NCBI GenBank assembly: GCA_964057225.1
Contig: OZ059894.1
Span: forward strand, 13,526,131 to 13,590,130
Reading direction: 5' to 3'
Source of the DNA: Auanema rhodensis
Lineage: Eukaryota; Nematoda; Chromadorea; Rhabditida; Rhabditidae
Length of the DNA: 64,000 nt
The translations under genes were made by a program, and so were the position numbers. Below, piece after piece: positions 36,801 to 50,202 of the stretch (positions within the stretch are counted from its first letter, which is position 1; each line of letters begins with the position of its first letter). The notes under the pieces are model-generated. The model saw only the letters and a list, made by a program, of their open reading frames with translations. It was not told where the DNA came from and ran no database searches.

Positions 36801-38092
36801 AGAATCAGAAGGGTTAAGCCGAGTAGAAGTGAATCGTTAAAAGACAGTGAAGCACTAAAATCGGATGCCCAAAAGAGAGAATTTAGAAAACAAGCTTTGA
36901 ACTCATCACTTATCCGTCGTACTCACTAGATGTTCGAGCGCGGCAACGTCATGGACGCCGACGGCATCGCCGAATTCGTTTAAGGAAGAACGAGCTAGCC
37001 ATTGCTGTACTCGAAAAACAGAAGCTCTCCTTTTTCGTTTCTCTCTTCCTCTCTCTCTTCCTCTCTCTCTGTTCTTTTCTGAATATTTTTTGACACATCT
37101 TTTTCCTTTCATCCTATCATTTGATATTTCCTCCGAAACGTCTTTTGACGTGAATATTCTTTAATCATTATCCGAGCGGAATGAAAATAAAATCGGAGAA
37201 CAGATTCAATTGCTTTTCGGAATAAAGTAAAAGAAAAGATATATTCACCTAATTTCAAGTCAAAAGGACTATAAATGAGAATTTTTGTTACATCTTGAAG
37301 ATCCGAATTTTAATCTGTCTTTTCAAGAAGTGTCAATTTACTCAAAGTTTTGAAGGTAATGTTGGGCGGCCCTACTCTCATGAATATCTTTGATTAAGTT
37401 TTCAAAAAGAATATTCGCGATGAGATTGAGATATGATGGCATTTATGAAAAAATAATTGTTTACAAGAAAGAATAAGTTGAAAAAGACTTTAACTAAGAA
37501 AAATATTAGTAGTATATTTAGATATCACAAATGTTCTGAGAACTATTTTGAAGAAAAATAAAAGAGAATCAAGATCTAAAGAATAACACATACTATATAT
37601 GAATATAAAAGAACATTTCATTTAAATATCATAATATCGTATGATATAATAATAATAATAATATTATTATTATGTATTATTATTAAATATATTTATATTA
37701 ATAAAATATTTTTTTTGTGTAAATGAGAAAAAAATAGAACTTTCTATTATAAAAAATAAACTTAAGCTACTGAAAAAGATATTCCCATCTGATTGTAGAT
37801 GTTCTTATACATATGAACTATGATAACTAAGAAACAATAAAGATGATAATGATGAAAGGCTTGGTGATTGAACGATAGGATTTCTAATTTGACTATATAT
37901 AAATATATTTTAGTTTGTTAATAAGTATTATTGTAATATTAATTAAAATAATAAACATATATACATGTATATATGATAAACAAACATCATTTGGAATCTA
38001 AATCTAGTTATGAGACCAGTTCAAAGTTAAATATCTTAAGTAATATAACTTACCTGAGATGCACATGTCCGCTTTAACCGATAGGATAACAT
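32040..38092 (-). CDS. Voltage-gated potassium channel alpha subunit, Kv2/KVS-like (channel A)
   Basis: Seventeen exons, high to low: 38092-38054, 37004-36927, 35827-35740, 35691-35553, 35470-35373, 35297-35218, 35132-35025, 34976-34859, 34804-34716, 34671-34535, 34486-34350, 34003-33968, 33127-33045, 32834-32674, 32627-32578, 32536-32408, 32137-32040; 555 residues, all phases fit. A T1 tetramerisation domain (NIGGKSYCVRTELHTPDR) carries the non-Shaker zinc motif H-x5-C-x20-CC. S1 follows SSYSAAIFALLSV; S3 is NIIDMLTILPFYLE; S4 is RVLRVLRMARVFKLAR; the pore has CWWCVVTMATVGYGD; S6 ends [15 protein letters not shown]. The family conducts delayed-rectifier K+ current in neurons or muscle; Kv2-like or nematode KVS clade is my best placing. 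Exon 2 is strikingly GC-rich. The last exon (QMSAAANNYLLKRFPTRRRR) is basic. Confidence 0.88.
33834..33886. repeat. (TA)n microsatellite in a Kv channel intron
   Basis: Uninterrupted TA alternation of about 53 bases inside the intron between the exons at 34003-33968 and 33127-33045. Confidence 0.97.
36272..36307 (-). other. Candidate alternative first exon of Kv channel A
   Basis: A 12-codon ATG frame (MALRLSFRRAAE) ends in phase 0 before GTATTC and has an in-frame stop upstream. It would splice to the exon at 35827 and replace the 39 residues of exons 1-2. Its length, basic character and start resemble the distal first exon (MLSYRLKRTCASQ). Support is only phase and composition. Confidence 0.4.
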
Positions 38093-39116
38093 GGTGAGCT
38101 TTATTAGAAGATGATAAGAAGAATGATATTAGTTGGTTGTCAAGGAAACATCCTTCATTGCTCTATTTTAAAATAAAAAATTACTGTTGTTTGAGCAAAA
38201 TAATAAAAAGGAGAAAGGAATACATGACATGATAATGATTGTTTCAGCGTTAATTTACAAACGTAATCATATTATAAGATGGGATTAATGAAATGAAGCA
38301 TCGAAGCAACAGAGTTTGAAACAAAATCAAAAGCAATCAAGAAGAAGTCAAATTGAAAATTGAAAAAATCGTCTAATTATCTGTCGATCACATGGAAATG
38401 AAAGATTGTTGGATGTACATACGTGCCTATCAATACGAGCTAGCTTTGACTATTGTTGTCCAAAAATACAAATTTTTGTTGAAAAATACAATTTGCAGAT
38501 AAATGAAAACATGGAACTATTCAAAATAAAGTATGGTAATAATAAATTTGTAACTATAAATGAATAGTCAATATGAAAACCTGGGCATTTTGATAAAAAC
38601 GAAAATACGAATGTGATAGATTTGTTGCGAGCATTTTCTTCTCAGGCACCTTGAATACTATATCAAATGCATATACAACATATTATGAATAATGTAAGAA
38701 AATAAGAACTTTTCTCATAGTTGTTATAATAATAATAATTATTATTATTATATATTATATAATAGTATATCACATGGTTAATTGTTTCAAATATAGTTTT
38801 AAATTAAATCAACACAAAAAGTTCTTCGACACGGAAAAAAGTAAGTATTGAATTTCAATTTTTTTTAGATTGTTATAACAAAAAATAAAAAAAAAAGTAG
38901 ATAAATTTAATAAAAAAAGACTTTTTTTTATTATTTTCATAACAATTATGGAAAATCTTTTTATAAGATGAATGAAAAATTGGAAAGCCGTATAAACGAA
39001 TTTTCTTTTCAGTTACGACAAATTGTAATAATGCTCATCTGAATTATGAATTTGTTCAGTAAGCAGAAAGCTGTTAATCAAAGATTATTTTACTAAAATA
39101 TGTTTCTGAGTTAAAA

Positions 39117-39161
<45 letters not shown>

Positions 39162-42100
39162 AAAATATATAATAATATATATTTGAAAAAGAAAATGTTA
39201 TATTAGATTGAATAAATAATAATGAAATGTTATGAGAACTTATTCAGGATATCTATATCACAAAAATTATTCAATGAAAAATTAGTTTTCTCAGGAAATT
39301 TATAAAATAATCATATAATCACAATGCCTAGAATCAATATAAATTCTGATCTCAGATTTAAGTGATCTGTTTTAAGCTAAACCCTTGAAGATGGATAACA
39401 ATTATTCAAAATAAAGGAACCAAATTTTTTGTTTGAATATTCTTTGATCAAAAAAAAATAGATTTTCTATTTAAAGAATTAAAAATGATTCATTTAATTC
39501 ATTTGAAATTCATTGAGTTATGTATAATATTATATTGACATATAGTTATATATAACTATATAATATGAAATATAAAGATATAAATATATTTTGAGAACAA
39601 AAAATCAAAATTTGAAACATTTTTTCTTATTTTAATTGAAAAAATATATCGAAAAATTAAAAAATTGGTTGGTAACGTGCAAGAGAAAAAGAGAAATATC
39701 TTCGTTGGGAAACATACATACATAGTATAGACTTCTACTATGTTCATCAACAAATAATTAGTATAAGATATGCATATTTTGAAATATTATTTTAAAAATA
39801 AGAAAAGTAATTAGAAAAAGAACTAATATTAAATATAACATTTATAATATTATTTATTATATTTATGCTATATGACATTTAATATTATTGATATGATTAT
39901 AATAATTTTTTATATAAGTATCATCATCATATATTCATTCATAAAAGTATTTACAGGTTTGTTTTCTTTTTTTTTTAATTATTGAAACAGGTTGTATTCA
40001 ATTTATTTTTCATTTGTTTTCTAATAAAATGAATAAATATATTATATTATATTTAATATATTTTTGTTAATCAAATAATATAATTTATATTCATTCAAAA
40101 ATTAAGGAAGAATTGAATATCTGTATGTATATGTATATCAATCATTAACTTTAATCAAAAGTTCTTTTATTTTTAAATTTTTCAGCTTTTTTAAAAGAAA
40201 AATAAGTACAAATTTTCTTATTCTATTCATATATTTTATTTATGTAAATGCTTGTATATTCGTTGAGCATAAAGCACAAATAAGTATAAAATAGCTTGGC
40301 TGAATGAAGTAAGAGATAAAGATAGAAGATGAATATCAGAGATTAAATTGGCTTGAAGGATAGAGAAGAGAGAATTGACAAAAGATATGAAATGAAGAAA
40401 GATTATAGAAAGATATGAGATACTAGAAATGGCTTCAGATTAAGTATACATATTAGATCAGCTTAATATGGAAGAGAATATAATTGATATGAAAGATAAA
40501 GATCAAAATTACAGTTAAATTTCACAAAAATCGACTTGTTTTCAAGATAATTCTAACTTGAATACATCAAACGCTATATTCTGCAAACCTATACTGAATA
40601 TAAAATATAAAATACAACATATTTTATATAAAATATAAAATAAATATGATTATAAAATATTTTGAATAAAGAAGGATTTCGATAAGAATATCCCCTATCT
40701 TTTCATTTTGATACTTTTTCTTCTTATTAACAAACGTTAAAACCAAAAATTGTGGAAGAAAAGATCATGAATACTTAGATGACATAAGGAAGGTTGAAGT
40801 GTCATTAGAGAGATAGAAGAATACAAAATGTAAATGCATGAGATGCTTCGTTCTCTATATTTGGAAGCCTTATGCAACCTTCTGTAAGATCTAAATAACA
40901 CTTTTATTTGAAAATTTTGGAAAATATTTTGCGAAATGTCGAGAATAAAAATAGAAATTCAGCTTATGAAGCAATGAAAAGTAAGATAGGATTAAGAAAA
41001 AAATTGGTGAAATCGTTTTGAATATACATATGTATGTCAACAACTTCCGTTAAAACAACTGATTGGAAGACTCGTCTATCAGCAAATCTTAGATACATAT
41101 GTAGATTCGCATATATTTTACTATTGATATCTTTCACCCTCACTTTCAGTCATCGTAAACCATTCTTTCTAGGATTCCAATTTCAAGTTGCTTTTTCTCT
41201 TTTAAGAATTATACTTTGAGTATAGAAACTAGACAAAGCCACCATCTATCATATCGAATATCATTAAAAAGAAAACGAGAAAACACATTTCGTTGGTTAA
41301 AAGTTATATTGAACGAAATGAAAAAGGGAATCAAAGTATTATTATACTGTTTGAAATATGATATTTTCTATTATTAAATAGAAATTAAAATGAAATTAGT
41401 CTTAGATATTCTAGAAAGAATTTCTTCTTTTTCTTTATTTTTGGAATAAAGAAAATATTAGATGTGAGAGTTTTCTGAAGATGATGCTAATGATGAAATT
41501 CGTTTTCTCATGCGGTTTTCGATTATTTTCAATGAGGAGATTCACCCCAAAAAAATATGTCACTGACCGAGCTTAGTGATGGAACTGATCTCTTGTGGGT
41601 TCGTCTTGCGTGCATTTCCAATGATATTCTGGTTCCACTGCTTAGCAGATCCTTCTTCTTTCTTGTTATATTTAGTTCTATTGAGAGAATATAATAGATT
41701 TGATATTATAGTTAACTACTGAAATTATTAATTATTTGATTTTCAAATATTAAAATATTCACATATTTTATAAAATTATAAAAGCATAAATATATACGCA
41801 TGGCTTGAATATAAAAAAAATTGGAATATATTATAATATTAAGATTGTATAACAGATGTTTTCACATTGAATATATATTATAAATAATTATTATTTATAT
41901 TATTTCTTATCTCATAAAGGCTATTAAATGTTTTTTTTTGTTTGTAAAAGTTTAGTAAAATTGTGTTTTTGTAATTTATAATTATCATATTATTTAAAAA
42001 AAAAGAAAACAAAATAATTTAATTTTATAATATATAAAATGAAAATATAACATATGCTTATACTATAAAGGTATTATAGAAATATAGATAAGATTCTTTA

Positions 42101-42799
42101 TATATACATAGATGTATGTATGTATAATGACAAAAACAATCGATCAATCTCTCGTAGATTTGTTTTTATATAAATATTTTTTTTGTTTTTAATATAATTT
42201 AGAACTTAAATATACAAATTAATATATTTGATAACATTTTATTTTAAAATTTAATATAAAAGACATAAATAAATGAAAATTTATATACATGTTATATATA
42301 AGGAAAAACGTTTGTAATACAGAAAAGAGAGTAAAAATTAAAAAGAAAGAGAGGTGAAAAGATGATACAAGGAGAAGAGCAAGGAGGTAATTGAAAGAAA
42401 AAAATAAATCCTCGTCTTTAATTAGTAAAATACTTAAAAGAAAGAAAATTGGAATGAAAAAGGAGTTAAGATACATACTTCGTGCACACACAAATGAACT
42501 TCTTTTGGAAATTTTCCATATGAATAAGAAGTGAAAACAGGAAAGACGAGTAAATTTGAACAGGAAACTATTGAATATTTATATGTTTTTTTATAAATTT
42601 TGATAAGAATCAACTAAAAGAAAAGAAAAGAAATGATATGTGACATAGTTATCTGAATACATAAACAGATGTATCTATATCTTATGAGTGAATGAAGATT
42701 TATTCAAAATCAAAAACAAATGATAACTATATGTATATAATGAAGTAAAAGTTAATGAAATTGTATGTGATTCTCAGCATGATCGAAAGCACGTTCGAG
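38093..42799. other. AT-rich gap between the two Kv channel genes
   Basis: No coding exon supported. It contains TA tracts (39123-39158), AAT/ATT palindromes near 38725, long A-rich stretches and short open frames with K/I/N/F bias. It should hold the 5' regulatory sequence of channel A and the 3' untranslated region of channel B. Confidence 0.5.
39123..39158. repeat. (TA)n microsatellite
   Basis: Uninterrupted TA alternation of about 36 bases. Confidence 0.95.
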
Positions 42800-45700
42800 C
42801 TATACGTCTTGGGAATGGCGTAGAAGTGGTTCAAATTTTCGTCGGCTTGAAATGTTGAAAAATGAGTTTTCTTCACGGAACATCGGCATTTCATAGAGTC
42901 CTGAAATTGAAAAACATTTGAAGGATTACAAGCTATTTGTCCGGTTATCTGAAGATAGTTTTAATAATTTTAGATAATATCATCATAAATATAATAATAA
43001 TAATAATTATTATAAATTACTTGTTATACTAAACATATAGTTAAGTACAATAAACTATAACATTTTGTCTATTGATGGTAATATCTAAAGACTAAAGATT
43101 TTCCATCTTCATTTTCTATCTTAAATTGAATTAACTATGTTATATATATATATGTATGTATGTACATATATGTATAACTATATTAATATTATCTATAACT
43201 TTTCATTCTTTTTGACTCAATTTTTAAGAAATATATATTATTATATATGAAATAACATAAAATTCAAAGTTATATGTCATATAAAGAACATAGAACAATA
43301 TTTATATCAAAATACATCTAAATATGAACTAAATAATATTATAATTATATTCAATAATATGAAGAAACTATTATAGTTATCTATTTGGCCTTAACTTATT
43401 GTGTATAAGCCTATTAGAGATTTGTTAAAGCTTCATGTTTTATGACAAAAGATATGATCTATGTATTGAAAATATTTTATTTTATTAAAAAAAATCAGAA
43501 ATTTAGTTAAATAACCCATAAAGGATAGTGTTTATACAATGTTTTGTAAAGCATATTTGTAAATTCTCATAATAAAATGTATAATTAAGTTTACTATGTG
43601 AAACATAGTATTCATGACTTTCCAATCCGTATAATATGTATATCTGCTATTAGTAACATATACATACATGAAACTTAAATGTTTAAGTTTTAAAAAACAC
43701 ATAAAAGTTATCGAAATAAGTTTGAATGGAAAAGTTATTAGTAAATATATAGAAATAAGAAGTTGTAGCCCGTTTGAACAGGAGAATCATGATGAAGACA
43801 ACATTGTATAAGTGAGATTACTTGGTTAGTATTTCATTAAATGAATATATATCAAGATATATATATAGCGGAACTAATGAAAGGAAATGTAGAAGAATGA
43901 AATTATATAAAGAAAAAAAAGGAGAATTAGATATATATAATATTTCCTTCATAAAGCAGTTATACAAAATTTCACAAAACTCTTTAGAATAAATATCTTT
44001 TAGTTTGTTTCCGACGAGAAGAACCATTTCGATCTTCATCTTCATTCCAGCAACTTGTTGATTCAGCAAATTTATCAATAATCATTGATATTGGGAATGC
44101 CAATACAATGATACCACATACAGATGCCATTGCTGCTACAACTTTTCCACCTAAATTTATTAAAAAATTAATAATACATTCGAAAAGAAAGTATAAATAT
44201 CATACCAGCTGTTACAGGCACTAGATCACCATATCCTACAGTTGTCATTGTGATTACACCTAAAACACAAGTGCATTTATATATTTAATATATCAATATA
44301 TGATTTTATAATTTATATATATATATATATTATATGTAATAGTTAAGAAAATTATAACTTACACCACCAGCATGCTGCTGGAATTGAATAGAATTTTGAG
44401 TTCGGCTCATCTCGTTCAAAGAAATAAATTGCAGTTGAAAATAGCATGATTCCTATACAATCAAATATAAATATATAGATTTTATATAGTTAATATGATA
44501 CCTGTCACTAAGAACATTCCCAACATACTTAACTCGGCTGCTGATTTCTTCATGGTCTGGCCAAATGCTCGAAGACCTGTACTATATCTGGCTAATTTGA
44601 AGATTCGAGCTACTCGAGCCAAACGCATCACTCTTACTACTAACATTGCTCCTGAAATTATTATAAATTAAAGTATTTAACTATAAAACTATTAATGTTT
44701 AACCTCTGAAGTTACGTATCCATTGTAATTCATTGAATGCTTCAATCAAGAAAGGCAAGATCGTTAGGACATCAATAACATTGAGTGGAGAACGCAAAAA
44801 TTCCGCCTAAAAAATTAAAAGATTTCTAACTTTAGTAATTGAAATAAATTTATACCTTTCGTGGACTAACAAGAAATCTGATTATATACTCAAATGTGAA
44901 ATAAATCATACATCTATAAATATAATTTAATTGAAATAGATAATAATAAATAAGACTTACAAAATTTCTAGCCACGTCAACAAGAAATGAGGCTCTCTAT
45001 TTTCATCTTGAAGCTCTGGCATTGAACTTAATATTAAACCTTAACATATGGCACATTTAATAACATTTCAAATATTATATATATTTTACCCAATAGTGAT
45101 AGAAGAACAAAAAATGCTGAGCCTATTGAAAATAATTTGGCTGCAGAAGAACTTCGAGGATTCTCCAAAATCCTCCATAATTTTAATCGAAGTGGTCCAA
45201 ACAGTACTTTATCAAAATAAGACGATGGGTATGAATCCACATATGCCTAAATAGAAAAAATATAAATTAGTTTTAGAAATAAAATAAATTTTAAAATCAA
45301 CCGTTTAAAGTAATTTTTAAAATTAAAATGATTCTTATATTACGTGAGAAAAGCATTTTTTTTCACGTCACTGAATAAATAAAAATTGATTGGACTACTC
45401 AGAGATGTATTTTTAACTTTAATTTTGAAATTTTTTATTAATAAATTATAACAATTTTCTATTTGTAACAACTTTATGTAATTTTCAAACTTGGTTTACT
45501 TGATGTAACGTCCAAACGTTTTCTTTGACGTCGAAAATACTTCAGAAGCGTTATCATGTTATAAGATATAAATATTTCATAAAGGGTCGTTTGACCATAT
45601 TAACGCATAGGAAATAATAAATGAATATGTAAATGCACTTTAATTTATTTATATACATATAGCTAACGCTATATCAATAATCACTTTTTTTATAATTTAG

Positions 45701-46348
45701 GATATGTGTTTATCTTTTTTTTTTAATAAAAATATTTCTTTTTTTTTCTAAAGATGGAAGTATTTTATTTAATTTCATTAACTATACCTTTTCATTTTTA
45801 AGTTTTGATGTCATATTATTATTTTCTTCTAACATGCAACAAGGTGCCATAGCTTGCACTGGAACTCGCCAATAATCCAATTCATATCGTAATCGTATTG
45901 GACAGACATCCATTGGACGATGTAATTTTCCTAAGAAAAATATTAGTTAACTTTAAATAATAATAACTAACCTGTAATATAATAATCAACAACATATTCA
46001 AAAATTATTGGGCTACGTTCAAAATAATATTCATTATTGGATTCAAAGTAGGCATCGCAGTCTGTTAATCTTTCTACATGATTCTTCTGACAAAATACAG
46101 ATAGACGTGAGGATTCTAGACGACGATGTACCTGTGAAATAATAATTTTCTTCTGAATTTATTAAATTTGTTCTTACAATCTCAACTGGTAACTTTGCTT
46201 GTCTACCTCCAACATTTACATTAATGAGCGATTTCTTGACAGATCCATTTGAAGCGACTGGTGCTCGAGGTGGCTGCGATGATGCCGGATCCGGAACTAC
46301 ATATTCAGGTGATAGTAATAATTTTGTTTGACAATTAATATCACACAT
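42800..46348 (-). CDS. Voltage-gated potassium channel alpha subunit, paralogue of channel A (channel B)
   Basis: Twelve exons, high to low: 46348-46178, 46131-45972, 45930-45788, 45246-45090, 45039-44961, 44913-44856, 44806-44704, 44651-44502, 44452-44363, 44259-44206, 44150-44025, 42900-42800; 463 residues. T1 domain ([18 protein letters not shown]) with H-x5-C-x20-CC zinc motif; S3 [15 protein letters not shown]4 [17 protein letters not shown]; pore [17 protein letters not shown]6 [19 protein letters not shown], nearly the same as channel A. Several introns match channel A in place and phase (before LILSS, before GAMLVV, before GGK, after the S6 tail). The final exon ([15 protein letters not shown]) lies beyond a 1.1-kb intron; if that intron is kept, the frame ends at 43984 with a short basic tail. 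ATG follows ATTATAG by one base. Confidence 0.88.
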
Positions 46349-49300
46349 TCTATAATATCAGATGATAATATGCTAAAAATACAAAAAATTGAAAAAAAAT
46401 GCATGAAGAACATAAGGAAGCATCTGGAAAAAGCGTAGACGAATAAGGAAGAGATAACGAAGATGATGAATGATTAAACATCTCAACTGCGGATCAAATC
46501 GATGTTATATAGATAGATGTATGTATGTATGTTCTTTCATATATGTACATATGTAAAAAAGTATCAATTGAAAGACGAAGATTTTAAAATATCATAAGAT
46601 AAATATAGTTTATAATAACCAATAATAAAGAAAAAGATTATATAATACAAACTGTGATCATGATGACATTTAATAGATTTTTGAAGATTAAATATGAGAA
46701 TACAACGAATAATAGCTTATTGAGTTTGAAAATTGTTAGGAAAATAGTTATTAGAATTAGTATATATAGCGAAGGCTTTAGACTAAGGAGTGAACAACAG
46801 ATGAAAGGTCTTTTCGACTTTTCATGTACGACATCCCTATAAGTTCTTCTTCAATCTCAATCTTGTTTAGTTAGATGCTCTGAATAAGATTGCAGCAATT
46901 TACTGAATGATCAATGGTCATCTAAAGGCCACTCGTATATTAAAAAGTTTGTTTAGAATGTATGTATGTATGTATATGGAGGGAAAATGATGAAAATATG
47001 CTTACAAAAACTAGAAAAGTAGGAATTTCAATATAAATAACAAGAGTTCTTATAGTAAAACTAAGAAAATAGAGTAATCATGAAGGTTGAACCTAACTAT
47101 AATGATGATCTTATTCTCATTTCACATGATTTCCCTCTTTCTCACTCTCTCTATCCCTCTCTCTCTCTCTCTCTCTTTCAAAGGACTTATTACGTTCTAT
47201 TTTAACTTTGATCTCAATATGTTTGATTGTTTCATAAACTATATAATAGTCTTTGATTCTTTATGACTCCTTCTTTTCTCACTAATCTTTTGTTCACAAT
47301 TTCATGTTTCATTCATTTCTTTCAAAATTTCAAATTACCGATTTGCGGAAAAACTCTCACTGAAAACCATTTTGTTTAGTATTTGATTTTTGAATATTCA
47401 TAGATTATATTAGATCTTAGTGTATAGTTGTAAGAAATCACATTAAACGGGTTCAAATTAAATTATTTTTTTTAGTAAAATAAACAAAAGAATATTAACT
47501 ATATGTATATTAGGTTATATAAAAAAACAATTTATAAATAAAATATTTTTATAATTTTGAAGAATATTTTCAACTTTTTTCTTATTATATTTATATATTT
47601 TTATAGTTTTTTTTAATTATATTTTATATAATTTTTTGTTGTTATGGTTTTAAATACTATTAAAACCTTCTTACATACATACATGTTACAAGTACCAATG
47701 AACCTTCCAACTCACATATCTATGCACTTTGCAAAAAAAAGTTGTAAAAATGACGTTTCAATATAAAACTTTTTACATTTGCATGAAAAAAAGTTTTTTT
47801 GAAGAATGTTCTGCTGAAGAGCACAGAAACTATTCCGAATGCCTTGAAAGATGAATTATGTTCTGAAATCGTGCAAGAAAAGAAAAAGAAGAAAATGAGT
47901 TTGCTCTTGATAGCTCTCTCTTTTCTTTCCATCTTTTTTTTATATTTTCTCTTCGAATATCCTGTGTAGTCTTCATCTTTTTGCTCATTTTTTAACATCC
48001 ACCTTAGTCAAAAAGAAAAAAGACATCAATACTAAATGATATTGCAAGCAATCTTCATCATCTCATTCTACACATTTGCATGTGTATGTCTTTGAGACAT
48101 CATTGTATTTTACAATACAACATTCATGTAAAGAAATCTTTTTTTCTGTTTTAAATTATTTTTATGAAATATAAAAGATTTTATTGAAATAAGTATGTAA
48201 TTTATATAAAATTACAGTATAAAATATCCTGAAATTAAATAAGAAATATCAAAATGTCTTATTAGTAAAATATATTTTCACTGAATACGGTATATTCATT
48301 GAATCAAATTATTATTAAACTCATTAGAGTGTAAGTATTACATCAAAGTAGTATAAGACGTAGTTTCTCTATATGATTGAATCTTATTAAAATTTATTAA
48401 AATAACCCAAATAAAGTTTTTTTTTTCAATTTTACAAATCACATAAGATTCACTTATGCGTATTTAATCAAAATTTTTTTGAAATGCTACATATTTTTTT
48501 TGAAGCGTAACTATTGATAAAAAAAAATTTTTAATTAAAAACAGAATTTGTAATTCAAAATTTTGAAAATATAGTCTCAGTCATGATTAAATTCAAAGTG
48601 GATACTGATTTAACATAGTAAAATTGAATATATAGATTTAATAATTAATTAGCCATAATAATAATAAAAACAAAACAAAAATAATGATATTATTAAATTA
48701 AAATATGATGTTGATGTTAGAAACTTATCAAAATATATAAAGATAAATGCAAAAGAGCATGCATGTGTATATACATATGTTTCTGCAGATACGAATGTAC
48801 AAGATACATATATCTAGTATAATTACTTTTCTGCTGAAAAATTATTATATTTAGTATAGCTAGCTATATAAAAATTTATATAAATATAAAGGGAATCTAA
48901 TGAATTAGAATAATAATTTGATGAACATCAGTATCTTCAGATTTTATTATTATTATTATGAGATTGGATGAAATTCTGGAATGGACAATGACTATTTTAA
49001 TTCAAAAAAAAAATGTTATTATAACTATAAATTATTGTTTAGTCCATTTATAGAAGATTATAGAACTTAACTATATACATATAATAAAATAAAAAATAAA
49101 AATGAAACATTGATTTCAGATGAATGAATTTGAAGCTACATGAAGGTTGAAGATCTCTAATCTAAAATGAAACGATATGAGAATGAGCAGAAAAATTGAG
49201 AATAAAGTGACAAGAGAATGAAAGCAATATGAATCCTTTTATTATTGGCTATATGACGGACCATATGACATTTTCAATTTTTTGAAATACAAAAAGAACA

Positions 49301-50147
49301 AATGGATTAATAGGATAAGAGAACAAGTTGTTTATCAAATAGAAAAAAAATAAAGAACTGATATTTTCATAAAATAAAATACAAAAAACAAACATTATAA
49401 ACAATGAGAATATTACTTTAACCTTACTTTAAGATTATATTGTTTCTATTATTATAACAATGAAGATATTTGAGTTCATTTTTTTGAATAAAAATTGATC
49501 TAAATAAATGATAAATTATATAAAATATTTGTTATAAAAACGTTTGAATTGATGTAATTGGTAGAAAGAAAACATTTGTTTTATCCTTATAGAATGAAAA
49601 ACTATAAATAAGAAATAGGGAAGTAATCTCAATAAGAAACAAAAAAAAAAGAAAAAGGAAGTAAATGCAAGTGAGAATATAACTAAAATAACGAAAAAGG
49701 TGATATGTGATCAAAGAATGTCGCACAACAACCGTTCATTATCAAAATTATTTAGAGAATAATTTCTTCTAATCACGTGATATTTCATTTCAATTTAAAC
49801 ATTTTGTCTTTAGTTATTGGACACTTGAAGAAAGTTGTTGAAAGATATGTGTGATTCAAATGATTTTGTAGTTAATAACAGAAAAATCCGATGATACAAA
49901 TTAACATAAATGTTGTTTTTTCCATGTTTGTTTCAAAAATATATTAATAATATAAGTATAAAAAATAATTTTAAATAAGAATGGTTAGTATTATTTTAAT
50001 TTTAAAATTAATAGTACTATAAGTAGATACTATATTATAATATGACATTAATAAAAGATTAAATAAATGAATAAAAACAATTTGTTATATTGAATATTTA
50101 CAAAAATATTATTTTTAACCTTTAATATATATATGTATCTATATTTA

Positions 50148-50202
<55 letters not shown>

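Noticed and set aside
43818-44078. 86-codon minus-strand frame MINLLNQQ...
   Set aside because: It is a shifted frame over the Kv channel B S6 exon, whose true frame carries the conserved [10 protein letters not shown] motif.
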